Below are positions 53,669-63,846 of a DNA stretch of 64,000 nt, in pieces. Position 1 is the first letter of the stretch. Each line of letters opens with the position of its first letter. This DNA comes from Dendrolimus kikuchii (lineage: Eukaryota > Arthropoda > Insecta > Lepidoptera > Lasiocampidae), in the NCBI GenBank assembly GCA_019925095.2, contig CM034410.1:15172436-15236435 (forward strand), given 5' to 3'. Made by a program: the position numbers and the translations under genes. The notes beneath the pieces are model-generated. The model was not told where the DNA came from. It worked only from the letters and a program-made list of their open reading frames with translations, and did not search any database.

Positions 53669-53810
53669 GCTACCACCCCTGGACTAGAGTACGCCGCCAT
53701 AACGTGGCCAGGTTTGAGTCTCCGTTTAGAGAGCAACTGCTCATAGGCAATGGTAACCGCTTTCCATCAAGTGGGCCGTCTACCTGTCTGCTGAATTTCT
53801 GCAATAAATT
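53669..53810 (+). mobile_element. GGTGG-SINE with large internal deletion
   Basis: CTACCACCCCTGGACTAGAG, GGCCAGGTTTGAGTCTCC and the tail ATGGTAACCGCTTTCCATC are present; about 90 bases of body are missing. Confidence 0.75.
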
Positions 53811-53891
53811 GTGCAAGAAATCTTTTTATATGACGAAAGGTTTTCTAGATGACGGCACCAAATGTAAATAATGCGATCAGGCTCTTTCGAT

Positions 53892-54135
53892 GCAAAAGTG
53901 GATGGATGCAGAAGTCGTGGAAGGCCACGACACACCTTCCATGATCAAATTGATCGTGTACTAGCAGAAGGTGATGTCAGGAGCCTTAAGAACAGACGAG
54001 CTTGCATGACAAGAGTTATGAATGTCAAAGAGGCAAGTGAGGTGCGTAAGAATAAGCCTAAATGGCACTCTGTTGTTCGTGCCTACCCCACAAGGGAACT
54101 GGCGTGAAGTTATGTATGTATGTATGTATGTATGT
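53892..54135 (+). mobile_element. TATG-LINE with 13-bp TSD and long tail
   Basis: Encodes about 72 C-terminal residues. The (TATG)n tail has about six units. AGGCTCTTTCGAT lies at 53879-53891 and 54136-54148. Confidence 0.93.
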
Positions 54136-54257
54136 AGGCTCTTTCGATAATCATACACATTACTTTGCTAAATTTTGTATTAGTTCAAAATACATTATAG
54201 AATAGAAAAGAGAATATTTATTACGTTGTATATGTACAGAGATGGTTTTTATAGTAT

Positions 54258-54696
54258 TGTTACGAGTTACGCGACTCGAATTAAAAATGCCGTTGGAATT
54301 ACTATAGAATTTATTAGAACTATACAAACACGTATAACATAGGAACAAATATAACCGGACGCAATAAGTCCAAAGGTGATGCACGATTCAATAACACGCG
54401 CAAAGTTCGTCACTAAATGTACATACGTCTTGCCTCGCTTGTGTTATCGCTTTGACTGCCTCACCCCTACGTTCGGGAATTGTTTTATACAAAAACTATA
54501 CAATATATCTCGACTCTACCGCGTAAACAATCATTTTCAAGAATCACACCTGGCCAAGGATTACAATACACAATAGGCAACTTTTCTAATTACAAATTTT
54601 AAACACAAAGTAAACAAAAGAAGTCCAAATGCGGGAAGGTAATAAACTGTGCTTTATGGCAGGCAGGTTGGCATTCGCTTTTGTCGGCATGTAACA
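54258..54696 (-). mobile_element. Solo LTR with 4-bp TSD
   Basis: 439 bp, TGTTAC...GTAACA, flanked by GTAT at 54254-54257 and 54697-54700. On the minus strand it follows the LTR at 30772-31241 through most of its length, including TATACGTGTTTGTATAGTTC and AATAAATTC. Diverged from it, so probably a separate old insertion of the same family. Confidence 0.8.
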
Positions 54697-54787
54697 GTAT
54701 CAATGTATTCGGTCCATAATTGGGTGTGCAATATTATTATTACAATATTGACTTATAAACAAACATTTCATACAAACAATCAATCAA

Positions 54788-54854
54788 TACAATTAAACAT
54801 ACAAATTACATTTGTTAATCATATACAATTAAACATACAAATTACATTTGTTAA
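54788..54854. repeat. 36-bp unit tandem duplication
   Basis: TACAATTAAACATACAAATT begins at 54788 and again at 54824; 31 bases are identical in the two units. Confidence 0.85.
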
Positions 54855-54865
54855 TAATAATCTAT

Positions 54866-55508
54866 AAGTATTACATCTGATTAATAACATGTCTACTAAG
54901 ACATGTCAAATATATTTATGTCAACTCATAATGTTTTATCATCCATAAACATGTTTATATTATAAGTACAAACCCCCTACAGTACTAGAAAATACTACGC
55001 ACAAACTTTACTATGACCGTATTATACTCACTGACCACACAATATCCAATCTACCATCACTGAAAAAAAACGTAAATATAAAGAATTACAGGAAGAACTC
55101 AAGAGAACCTGGAAGATGCATAACGTTACAATTGTCCCAATAGTAGTTTCCACCACCGGGGTTGTAGCAAAAGATTTATCCTCACGGCTTGAATCACTTG
55201 GTCTACCTAAACACATTTACATCTCATGTTAAAAAGCAGCAATACTCAATACATGCATGATAGTCAGAAAATTTCCACAATTAAATTAAGAAGACCAATT
55301 GTAGCACTATAAATAAAAAAAAATAAAAAAACACCCCGTGTTAATTTGGTATTGCCAGATTTACCTGAGTCTTTAGAAAATAATTGAAATATAATCTATG
55401 AGTAATACATCTGAATAATAAAATGTCTACCATTACAACATGTCGGATAATTATATTTATGTCAAATCATGAGGTTTTATCGTCTATGAACATGTTTATA
55501 TTATAGTA
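54866..55508 (+). mobile_element. LINE C-terminal remnant between direct repeats
   Basis: Related blocks of about 110 bp at 54870-54970 and 55394-55508 (both with ACATGTCTAC-like, ATATTTATGTCAA and AACATGTTTATATTATA) flank a decayed coding end at 54991-55287. That end reads HKLYYDRIILTDHTI, then in another frame KYKELQEELKRTW, VTIVPIVVSTTGV, LESLGLPKHIYISC and KAAILNTCMIVRKF. This matches C-terminal domains following some non-LTR polymerases. Confidence 0.6.
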
Positions 55509-55839
55509 ACATTTAGTGATCAGTAGCGAATTTAACTACTTTTTTTAAATAGTTTACATGGCAGCTCCCTCTAAGAGACTTCGGAAGCTTGTTATATGCG
55601 AAAGGACCTATGTAATCTACACTTAACAAAAGAACACGAATATATTTATACAAAATAATAAAGAAGTAAAGTCGAGGAGAGTTTGTTGCGCTGCTTCTTC
55701 TTCTTTAACAGTAACTAAAAATGCTTTGGAAGCGTTGGTAGACTCATGATTTTCAATGAGTAATTTGTAAGATTCAATTTTGAAATTAATACATTCATCT
55801 TCAATTTCTTTGTGTTAGTATGAGGTGATTTTACACTAC
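55509..55839. other. No feature recognised
   Basis: AT-rich DNA, no family match. Confidence 0.4.
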
Positions 55840-55851
55840 AGTGTTGAAGAG

Positions 55852-56430
55852 GGGAATAGTATGAATGGAGCGTTAGGTAAACTTCTAGGCGCTAAGAACC
55901 TCAGCCAGAAGGCCCAGCTCGCCATACACAACGCGGTGCTGGTACCTACGCTCACGTACGGATGCGAGAGTTGGGTATGGAAGAGAGAGCATGAAAGTAG
56001 AGTAAACGCGGTCGAGATGCGAGCACTGCGCAAAATCTGCGGAGTGACGCTCGCGGACCGCGTTCGTAATACCGAAGTAAGAAAGAGAGTTGGTCTGAAA
56101 GAGAGTGTCGGGGTGAAGGTAAGGAAAGGAATGCTCCGGTGGTTCGGGCATGTGGAAAGAATGCATGATGAAAGAATGACTAAACAGATATACAATGCAA
56201 AAGTGGATGGATGCAGAAGTCGTGGAAGGCCACGACACACCTTCCATGATCAAATTGATCGTGCACTAGCAGAAGGTGATGTCAGGAGCCTTAAGAATAG
56301 ACGAGCTTGCATGACAAGAGTTATGAATGTCAAAGAGGCAAGTGAGTTGTGTGTAAGAATAAGCCTAAATGGCACTCTGTTGTTCGTGCCTACCCCGCAA
56401 GGAAACTGGCGTGAAGTTATGTATGTATGT
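55852..56430 (+). mobile_element. TATG-LINE, longest plus-strand copy, 12-bp TSD
   Basis: Open from GALGKLLGAKNLSQKAQLA through LTYGCESWVWKREHES, RALRKICGVTLADRVRNTE, RWFGHVERM, GRPRHTFHDQ and RVMNVKEASE. A small insertion at about 56347 then shifts the frame for the last 25 codons. AGTGTTGAAGAG lies at 55840-55851 and 56431-56442. Catalytic domains absent. Confidence 0.93.
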
Positions 56431-56442
56431 AGTGTTGAAGAG

Positions 56443-56761
56443 AATAGCGCTAATGTATAATTATATACGTAATTAAAAGAGCACGTCTATAGCAATTGTA
56501 GAACTGCTATTAGCTACCAAAATTCACCAATGTAAGTGTTCTTTTTGATCTTTGTTATTTGGCTGTTAACATTCTAATGCTTTATTTAATGCAATCGTGG
56601 AAAAGGGGCATTATTGTATGTTTAATATCCATCTTAAGCTTCTGTATTATTGTGATATTTATTATCTATAAATTCTACTAGGTTATCAAAACATACGTGG
56701 AGCTCATTCAAGTACAATGTTGACGAGAATATCGGTGATAAAAATGCGTTTGCAAACTTCA
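56443..56761. other. No feature recognised
   Basis: AT-rich DNA, no family match. Confidence 0.4.
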
Positions 56762-57004
56762 TTTTTTTATTTTTTTGTTGCAGGAGATATCAGCAGACAG
56801 GCAGATGGCCCACTCGATGGAAAGCGGTTACCATCGCCTATGGACATTTGCAACACCAAAGGTGCTACAAATGCGCTGCTGCTCTCTTAAGGGAAACTGG
56901 AACCTGGTCAATAATGCCGGAACACAACTCGAAGGTTGTTATGGCGACATACTTTAGACCACGGGTGGTAGCCATCCAGTCGGGCAAATGCCCTACCACC
57001 TGGC
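56762..57004 (-). mobile_element. GGTGG-SINE, short class
   Basis: Minus-strand copy from a T-rich run to CCACCTGG, without the GC-rich head. Close to consensus. Confidence 0.85.
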
Positions 57005-57137
57005 ATCATTAAAAAAAACCCATTATGTAGCAATTAAAGAATCACTAGCTTCCAATATTCACCAATTTGCCTAGTGTTAATAATCTCTAAAAAAATGCTG
57101 TAGCTGTCAGACGCATAGACAAGATAAGTTTATTAGG

Positions 57138-57620
57138 TTTTCGCGACTTGTATACATAATAAAACTACGTTTTAACGGTTTTAGGCGCGGTAATTTTATT
57201 TGATTTTGGTTTTTTCCGACGTTTCGGCCACTTTTCAGTGGCCGTGATCACGGAAGACAAAGATGTCAAGTGTCAACGAGTATTGTTAAAGTTTTATTTA
57301 GCCTACCGCCAACTTATTAATTTTAATTATTTAATTTTAATTTTCTTTATGGTTATTATTTACTCTATGGGAGCCTAATCTAATTTACATGTTGCGAAGC
57401 GGTAGTAAATTAGATTAGGCTCCCATAGAGTAAATAATAACCATAAACAAAATTAAAATTAATAAGTTGGCGGTAGGCTAAATAAAACTTTAACAATACT
57501 CGTTGACACTTGACATATTTGTCTTTCGTGATCACGGCCACTGAGAAGTGGCCGAAACGTCGGAAAAAACCAAAATCAAATAAAATTACCGCGCTTAAAA
57601 TCGTTAAAACGTAGTTTTAT
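57138..57620. mobile_element. PLE inverted pair with 13-bp TSD
   Basis: A minus-oriented end (about 57158-57379) and a plus-oriented end (about 57388-57622) mirror each other almost perfectly for more than 200 bp, meeting near ACATGTTGCGAAGCGG. Both carry the hairpin motif. TAAGTTTATTAGG is duplicated at 57125-57137 and 57621-57633, so the pair appears to have inserted as one unit. Confidence 0.85.
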
Positions 57621-57633
57621 TAAGTTTATTAGG

Positions 57634-58122
57634 GTTCTGATTTGATCTTCGTTAATTGGCTACAGACCCTCAACTCTTACTTAAATCAATCGTACCATCA
57701 TCATCATCATCTTAGTAACGTCATCTTATGTATTATTATGATTTTTATCATCTTTACTATTCCATCTACTAGGTTATCAGAACATACGTGGAGCTCATTC
57801 CAAACACAATGATGTTAGTAATGTGGTTAAACTCGGACTAACATAGTGACACGGTGCGGATAACGATAACCAAGAAGGTAACAGCACTCGACCACACGAA
57901 TGCTGCATGGATGCGGTTATACATTATTGTGTTGGCAATATCGCTCGGTCACTAGGTTGCGGTGACAGGGAGAAACTTTGTACAAACAGTTAGGTGTTCG
58001 TAACTCCTATACGATTTTATTTGCCTAGTACAATTTTATAGCTCGGTTAACATAATAACCCTCAACTATTTTCCACATACAAATAAATAACATTTGTACA
58101 ATCAATTTTGTTGGATTACGCA
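57634..58122. other. No feature recognised
   Basis: A short (ATC)n run lies near 57698. No family match. Confidence 0.4.
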
Positions 58123-58366
58123 ATTTTTTTTTTTTTTTTATTGCAGGAGTTCAGCAGACAGGCAGACGGCCCACTGGATGGAAAGCGGTTACCATCGCCT
58201 ATGGACATTTGCAACACCAAAGGTGCTACAAATGCGCTGCTGCTCTCTTAAGTGAGTCTGGAACCTGGTCACTAAATCCGGAACACAACTCAAAGTTGTT
58301 ATGGCGGCATGCTCTAGACCAGGGGTGGTAGCCATCCAGTCGGGCAGATGCCCTACCACCTGGCAA
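58123..58366 (-). mobile_element. GGTGG-SINE, short class
   Basis: Minus-strand copy from a T17-like run to CCACCTGGC, without the head. GCAATTTT before and GCAAAATTT after may be the duplication. Confidence 0.85.
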
Positions 58367-58849
58367 AATTTAGTATTAAATTTAGTATATATTTTCATAA
58401 TATTGGGCCATGAGTAAAGGAGTGGTTGCAAACCGTTAACCTTCAACCATATAACGGCAAACAAAGAGTATTTTCTCAAACCAAAGCTGTTATTACTCTA
58501 TACATTTTCTATACAATGTAAACTGACTGTAGTAATAAATCAAACTTTAACAAAGCATTTTGAATTTCTCCTTGTAGTTGCAACTTTCTATTTGAATTTC
58601 CATTGTAAGGCCCTTTCACATGTTCAAATGCAGGCTTCGTCACGATGTAGACCTTTGCATTATAGAAGAAAAGCTAATACTGCGCGGCAACGCAATTGGC
58701 ACAATTCCAGTCTTTTTTGTAAGATTTTTTTACAAGCTTTGTTTATAAGCTGTCATTTAACTTGTGTTGGAGAGGGAATGAGTATTTGTATTAATTAATA
58801 AAATAAAGGTTATCTGTATTATAATGTATTATTGTGAATGACTTTTCTT
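58367..58849. other. No feature recognised
   Basis: No family match; the frame at 58592-58798 has no motif. Confidence 0.4.
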
Positions 58850-59860
58850 AATATGATAGATAGTATATTTAAATTATTAGATTTAAAACTACAATAAAAT
58901 TAAACCTTTTTTGTCGTGAACAAATTCCCCCAGCAAGAATTTTTACATATATATAATTAAATCATTATAATTAAATAAAATAAATAAATTAAGTTTAATC
59001 AACAGATAATTTCAAACCAAAACAAATAAAATAATAAATACCCTCTGACAAACTATTCACAGACAAATAAAAATTGAAAATAAATAATTCACATTATACA
59101 AAGACAAGTTCATTTAACATAGTTAAATAAAAACATTAAAAGAAATAAGATTGAAGCAAGATTGAAAACAAGTAACAAATTCAGACAACATAGAAGCACT
59201 AAATTAAAATTATTAATTTAAATCATTGAAATTAACAATCGCTAATAATTGATCTTTAATCAATTAAAAGGTAAAACAGATGAAATAATTATGCAATCAT
59301 CTAAAGGTAGAACAACGATTTTAAATGTCAATAGTTCTAACCTTATATCTGATAAGAACCAAAACCATTTTAAATATTTAAACAAAGTTGGAAACACTAT
59401 TTACATATCAAGAAAACAAATACAATTATTTATAAAGAACATACCTATATAGAAACAATTAAATTACATGCCAAATTATTGGGCTTACCTGAGAATATAT
59501 TTAAATTATTCGAATTAAAACTACATACATACATACATAACTTCACGCCAGTTCCCTTGCGGGGTAGGCACGACCAACAGAGTGCCATTTAGGCTTATTC
59601 TTACACACCTCACTTGCTTCTTTGACAGTCATAACTCTTGTCATGCAAGCTCGTCTGTTCTTAAGGCTCCTGACATCACCTTCTGCTAGTACACGATCAA
59701 TTTGATCATGGAAGGTGCGTCGTGGCCTTCCACGACTTCTGCATCCATCCACTTTTGCATTGTATATCTGTTTAGTCATTCTTTCATCATGCATTCTTTC
59801 CACAACTAAAACTACAATAAAATAAAACCTTTTTTGTCGTGAACAACTTGCAATGTATGT
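58850..59860 (+). repeat. Duplicated C-terminal coding remnant and 3' UTR
   Basis: DSIFKLLDLKLQ and stop at about 58859-58897 and ENIFKLFELKL at about 59490-59525 are followed by the same AATAAAATTAAACC-like 3' region with TTTTTTGTCGTGAACAA. In the second copy a TATG-LINE separates the two parts. The frame before the second reads ETIKLHAKLLGLPENIF. Possibly the end of a retroelement gene; not identified. Confidence 0.5.
59526..59806 (-). mobile_element. TATG-LINE with 10-bp TSD
   Basis: Minus-strand copy encoding about 90 C-terminal residues. TAAAACTACA at 59516-59525 and 59807-59816. Confidence 0.9.
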
Positions 59861-60354
59861 ATGTATGTATGTGCATAATATGTATGTTCGGGTCAAATCT
59901 TGCAACTGAACTTTAAAGCAATTACTCTCAACTGATTGAGATGAAATTTTGCATACAAATTTTAGTTTGTATGACAATACACGGTTAAGTAAGTGATGTC
60001 ATTCTAAAGCCAATATGGCGGAGTAGTTATCTTTTGTGCATTCCGAGGATATAGGTATGAAATTAAAGGGGTTTGCTGAGAACAATATGAAGATAAATTA
60101 ATATAAAAATAACAAACATTTTTTAAAATAAGCTTATATTTAAAGATCTAAAAAAAAGTTGTATGTGTGTGCAGTTCACACTCACAGATCATTCATCACT
60201 TACTTTTATTAATATAATAAATTTCTTAAGTATCACTTTCAATTTTTCACTGTTTTAGTCTAAACAATATTATTATCAGTTTTATTTCCGTCCAAATTGG
60301 ACCTATATCTAATCATGGGTCTTATTGACTCTAATCTGTGCTACACAATATAAA
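59861..60354. other. No feature recognised
   Basis: A second short (ATGT)n run lies at 59854-59872, close to the LINE insertion. Otherwise no match. Confidence 0.4.
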
Positions 60355-60470
60355 ACTCGTATCTCATTCTCTCACAGGCATTGTCCTATAGATTTGTGTT
60401 TATCTCTTTCTAGTGTTGCTTTTTCGTTTCATCGAGTTTCAAACCACAACGATTCTAAAGAAGTTTCACT
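60355..60470 (+). mobile_element. E-family repeat, fragment
   Basis: TCATTCTCTCACAGGCATTG, TTGCTTTTTCGTTTCATCGA and ACGATTCTAAAGAAGTTTCA follow the middle of the copy at 50445-51480. Confidence 0.55.
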
Positions 60471-60532
60471 TTAATAAAATAAATTTTAAATTAAATCAAA
60501 AATACAACAGTTTATTACATTACACAATTTAT

Positions 60533-60800
60533 ACTAGCTGCTGGTCGTGGCTTCGCCCACGTCGATTAAAAATAGTAATAGTTTCCAAACCAAATTTTCA
60601 TCCCCATTTTTACCCCCCTTTTTAAGCGGTTCAATTTCCAAAACACCGATATAAGTGTACATTTATTTCTAAGCAGAGGCAAGTATATAAAGTTTCGTGC
60701 TCCTTACTTTGAAGAAGACCGACTTTCATACAAACATTTGTCCCAATTTTCACAGCGACAATTTTAATGTGTTTTTCTCATGTTTAGTTAGTTCCACATT
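60533..60800 (+). mobile_element. CTAGC-family repeat
   Basis: Starts ACTAGCTGCTGGTCGTGGCT with TTCGCCCACGTCG, then AAATTTTCATCCCCATTTTT and TATAAAGTTTCGTGCTCC. Confidence 0.6.
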
Positions 60801-60923
60801 CGCTAGATGGCGTTATAGGTATTTATCACTAGGTACATTTAATTCAAAATTAAGTTCGACATTTCTAAGATTCATGACATATATATCCTTTCTTAACGCT
60901 AGCGAGACAGCGGGAATACTTTA

Positions 60924-61191
60924 CATACATACATAACTTCACGCCAGTTTCCTTGCGGGGTAGGCACGAACAACAGAGCGCCATTAAGGCTTATTCTTAC
61001 ACACCTCACTTGCTTCTTTGACATTCATAACTCTTGTCATGCACGCTCGTATGTTCTTAAGGCTCCTGACATCACCTTCTGCTAGTACACGATCAATTTG
61101 ATCATGGAGGGTGTGTCGTGGCCTTCCACGACTTCTGCATCCATCCACTTTTGCATTGTATATCTGTTTAGTCATTCTTTCATACTTTAGT
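60924..61191 (-). mobile_element. TATG-LINE, 8-bp flanking repeat
   Basis: Minus-strand copy encoding about 80 residues from RMTKQIYNAKVDG on. ATACTTTA lies at 60916-60923 and 61192-61199. Confidence 0.88.
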
Positions 61192-61227
61192 ATATTAAAA
61201 ATAGATTTTATGTGTATAACTGGTTTT

Positions 61228-61420
61228 ATAATGAGGACGGATGAAAGTGACGTGACAAAAAGAATGTTAAAATACAAGATGGATGGGTACAGATGTAAAG
61301 GTAGACCAAAAAAAAGATGGATGGATTATGTGAAGGATGATATGATGATTTGTGGTGTGACAGAAGATGTATTTCAGAATAGAGGAGTGTGGAAGGTGCC
61401 GACCCCAATTAATTGTAATT
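61228..61420 (+). pseudogene. RTE-like LINE C-terminus (fourth family)
   Basis: An open frame of about 60 codons reads DESDVTKRMLKYKMDGYRCK, GRPKKRWMDYVKDDM, GVTEDVFQNRGVWK and a stop. The GRP..RW.D.V..D and N(R)..W order is that of RTE-like C-termini. A TATG-LINE end of opposite orientation lies just before it. Confidence 0.65.
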
Positions 61421-61478
61421 AATTATATGGTGAAAGAAAAGAGAGAGAATTGGTTTTATATAATGCTTTTTGTTACAG

Positions 61479-61643
61479 AATCCTAGCAACATGGACGACT
61501 GACAACATTGCCGAAGTGTTCATATATTTAATTAATTGAGAAAATTAACAAAGTGCTTCAAGACTGATTAGTGATAAATTTTAAATAGTGCAAAATGGAA
61601 ATTAAGTCGAATTTGTTGATTACAGTTGGAGTGCTGGTTATTG
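61479..61643 (+). CDS. Candidate first coding exon of a secreted protein gene
   Basis: TTTTTGTTACAG ending at 61478 looks like a splice acceptor. A 5' UTR of 116 bp follows, with a tiny upstream frame (ATG at 61491, three codons and stop). The ATG at 61595 lies in GCAAAATGG, a good context. It opens MEIKSNLLITVGVLVI, with one positive residue and a hydrophobic run, as in a signal peptide. After one more base comes GTAAGT (61644-61649), a strong donor giving a phase-1 intron. The remainder of the gene would lie to the right; I found no second exon before 64000. The ATG-to-donor part is 49 bp. Confidence 0.5.
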
Positions 61644-61899
61644 GTAAGTCATTTTTAATTTTTGATTTAAATAAATTTGTTTGAATTTTAGTCGCGGTAG
61701 CTTAATCATAGTGCAACATAGGAGACGTTGCACTATAATTCTGACAGAGTGTATTATGCATATGTGCATTCTGAACTGTAAGCACTATAATACCTATAAC
61801 CCTATAATTGCAAACAAGTAGCGCATTTTTAATTTTGTATTTAAGGTTTAAGACATTTATTTCTCAAAAGAATTTACAATTCACTTACAGAGAATCTCA
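61644..61899. other. Putative intron start, no repeat seen
   Basis: Sequence after the candidate donor; AT-rich without family match until the SINE at 61900. Confidence 0.35.
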
Positions 61900-62378
61900 T
61901 TCGTGCAGGAACGGAGAAAGAATACAATTTCCTGCGGCCGGGCGGCCTGCCGTAAGAGGCGACTTAACAACCCACAGCCAGGTGGTAGGGCATTTGCCCG
62001 ACTGGATGGCGACCACCCCTGGTCTAAAGTATGTCGCCATAACAACCTTGAGTTGTGTTCCGGCATTAGTGACCAGGTTCCAGTCTCCCTTAAGAGAGCA
62101 GCAGCGCATTTGTAGCAACTTTATAATATAAATAATAAAAGAATATTTATTGTCACCAAAAATATAACAAATTTTGCCTTAAAATTAAGACTAGATACTA
62201 ATACCTAGACTAGGCCGAGCCTGTATCCTAGGTGTTAGTTGCTTTCAGTGACGTAATAACTAAATTTTATAACAAATTAAATGTTCTACACAACTTTGGT
62301 GGTGCAAATATCCATAGGCGATAGTAACCGCTTTCCATCAAGTGGGCCCTATGCCTGTCTGCTGATCTCCTCCAATAA
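61900..62378 (+). mobile_element. GGTGG-SINE split by a 170-bp insertion
   Basis: Head and body at 61900-62122 and tail at 62293-62378, plus strand. CAACTTT occurs on both sides of the insert, consistent with a 7-bp duplication. Confidence 0.83.
62124..62292 (-). mobile_element. 170-bp insert in a SINE
   Basis: On the minus strand it ends ATAAATATTCTTTTATTATT, like an AT-rich LINE or SINE tail, with CTAGTCTAGGTATTAGTATC inside. Class unknown. Confidence 0.45.
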
Positions 62379-63089
62379 AAATAAATTTAAAAAAAGCTAT
62401 AAAATCGTACCCACTTTTTGGCCACAATTCCCAAACTATTCCCAGAATGTTCTAGGGAGTATTATAAAAAAAACAAAACAATTAAAATTCCAATGACAAA
62501 ATTATCCAATTAAAAAAGTTAAACACGGGTTTAAGCTCGTCAAGACGCTGCTTCAATAAAATATTTAATGATCAAAGATGCAACAACCTTTCGGGCATTT
62601 AAATGAACGGTAAACCGAACCACTGCGTTCGGACTAGTTAATTACAATTAATTGGATACAGTTACACGCCCCGTGACACTGTCCTTATTAACCACAAGCA
62701 GTGCGCCCAAGATTATTGCAACTGTGTGTACGTACCGCGAAGTGATTGACTTGGTACGGTTTTAGTTTTAAGAATATTTTTTAAATAATAAATCGTCAAA
62801 AATACAAAGAACTACTTTACTATACGTTGTCAAAAGGATGATAATTTTGGCAGCTGACGCCCATGATGAACCCAACTCGTGGGATGTAACAGCGTCTTTG
62901 GGATTCGAATATTTCCTTTCTGAAATGGGTTCCTAATATTTTCAAAATCATAATGAGACAATCGTTGTTATGCCTAGAGACGTCATGTACAAGTGTAATT
63001 AATTTTCCGTGTTTTCTTCATTTAAGCAAGACCGAGTACATGGAAAGCGGAGCTCGGCGTCTCGGCTCGTCATAGTACCTTCTACGTAT
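62379..63089. other. Apparently single-copy DNA
   Basis: GC-richer patch at 62620-62760. No frame with splice sites was convincing as a second exon for the gene at 61595. Confidence 0.4.
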
Positions 63090-63350
63090 GGCCGGTTGCT
63101 ATATATTACTATAGATGCACTTGTTTTACCATCGATTAAATTTTGACATCACTTATATGGAGTCTGTCAGGAGCCTTAAGAACAGACGAGCGTGCATGAC
63201 AAGAGTTATGAATGTCAAAGAAGCAAGTGAGGTGTGTAAGAATAAGCCTAAATGGCGCTCTGTTGTTCGTGCCTACCCCGCAAGGGAACTGGCGTGAAGT
63301 TATGTATGTATGTACTGATATAGAGCTTATGTCAAATTTTAACCTATAGT
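63090..63350. mobile_element. H element split by a TATG-LINE
   Basis: GCCGGTTGCTATATATTACT and ATCGATTAAATTTTGACATC lie left, GAGCTTATGTCAAATTTTAA and CCTATAG right of the insertion. Confidence 0.62.
63163..63313 (+). mobile_element. TATG-LINE, old 12-bp TSD
   Basis: Encodes the last 42 or so residues with a TATG tail. ACTTATATGGAG (63151-63162) and ACTGATATAGAG (63314-63325) are a duplication with two changes. Confidence 0.88.
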
Positions 63351-63362
63351 TTTTCTCTATTT

Positions 63363-63500
63363 CATAGTTGGCAAACAAGTAAACATCTGATCGAAAGTGG
63401 TTACCGTCGCGTACAGACTTTGGCAACGCCTGTGCGAAGCCAACGCGTTACCAGCATTTAGGAAGGGTTGGAGGGGAATAGGGGATAAGGAAGGTTCTAT
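63363..63500 (-). mobile_element. Distant relative of the GGTGG tail
   Basis: GTTGGCAAACAAGTAAACAT, GATCGAAAGTGGTTACCGTC and GCAACGCC follow the order of the LINE/SINE tail but with lower similarity. Probably the 3' end of another LINE or SINE of the same type. Confidence 0.5.
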
Positions 63501-63604
63501 CGACAAATGAACGTTTGATAAAATATAGGAACGGACCATTACTTAAGTGCTATGCGTCACAAGCAACCAAAGACGACAGAAACCGGTTTTATCTATACTA
63601 ATCT

Positions 63605-63846
63605 TATATCTTATACTAATATATAAAGCTGAACAGTTTGTTTGTTTGAACACGCTAATCTCAGGAACTACTAGTCTGATTTGAAAAATTCTTTCAGCGT
63701 TGGATAGCCCATTTAACGAGGAATGCTATAGGCTAATATTATCACGCTAAGACCAATAGGAGCGGAGCAGCAATGAAAAATGTTTAAAAATCGGGGGGGC
63801 TTTGAAAACAAATTCCACGCGGACGGCGTCGCGGGCACAGCTAGTA
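63605..63846 (-). mobile_element. CTAGC-family repeat
   Basis: Reverse orientation: TACTAATATATAAAGCTGAA start, GGAACTACTAGTCTGATTTG inside, CACGCGGACGGCGTCGCGGG and CACAGCTAGTA end. Confidence 0.65.
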
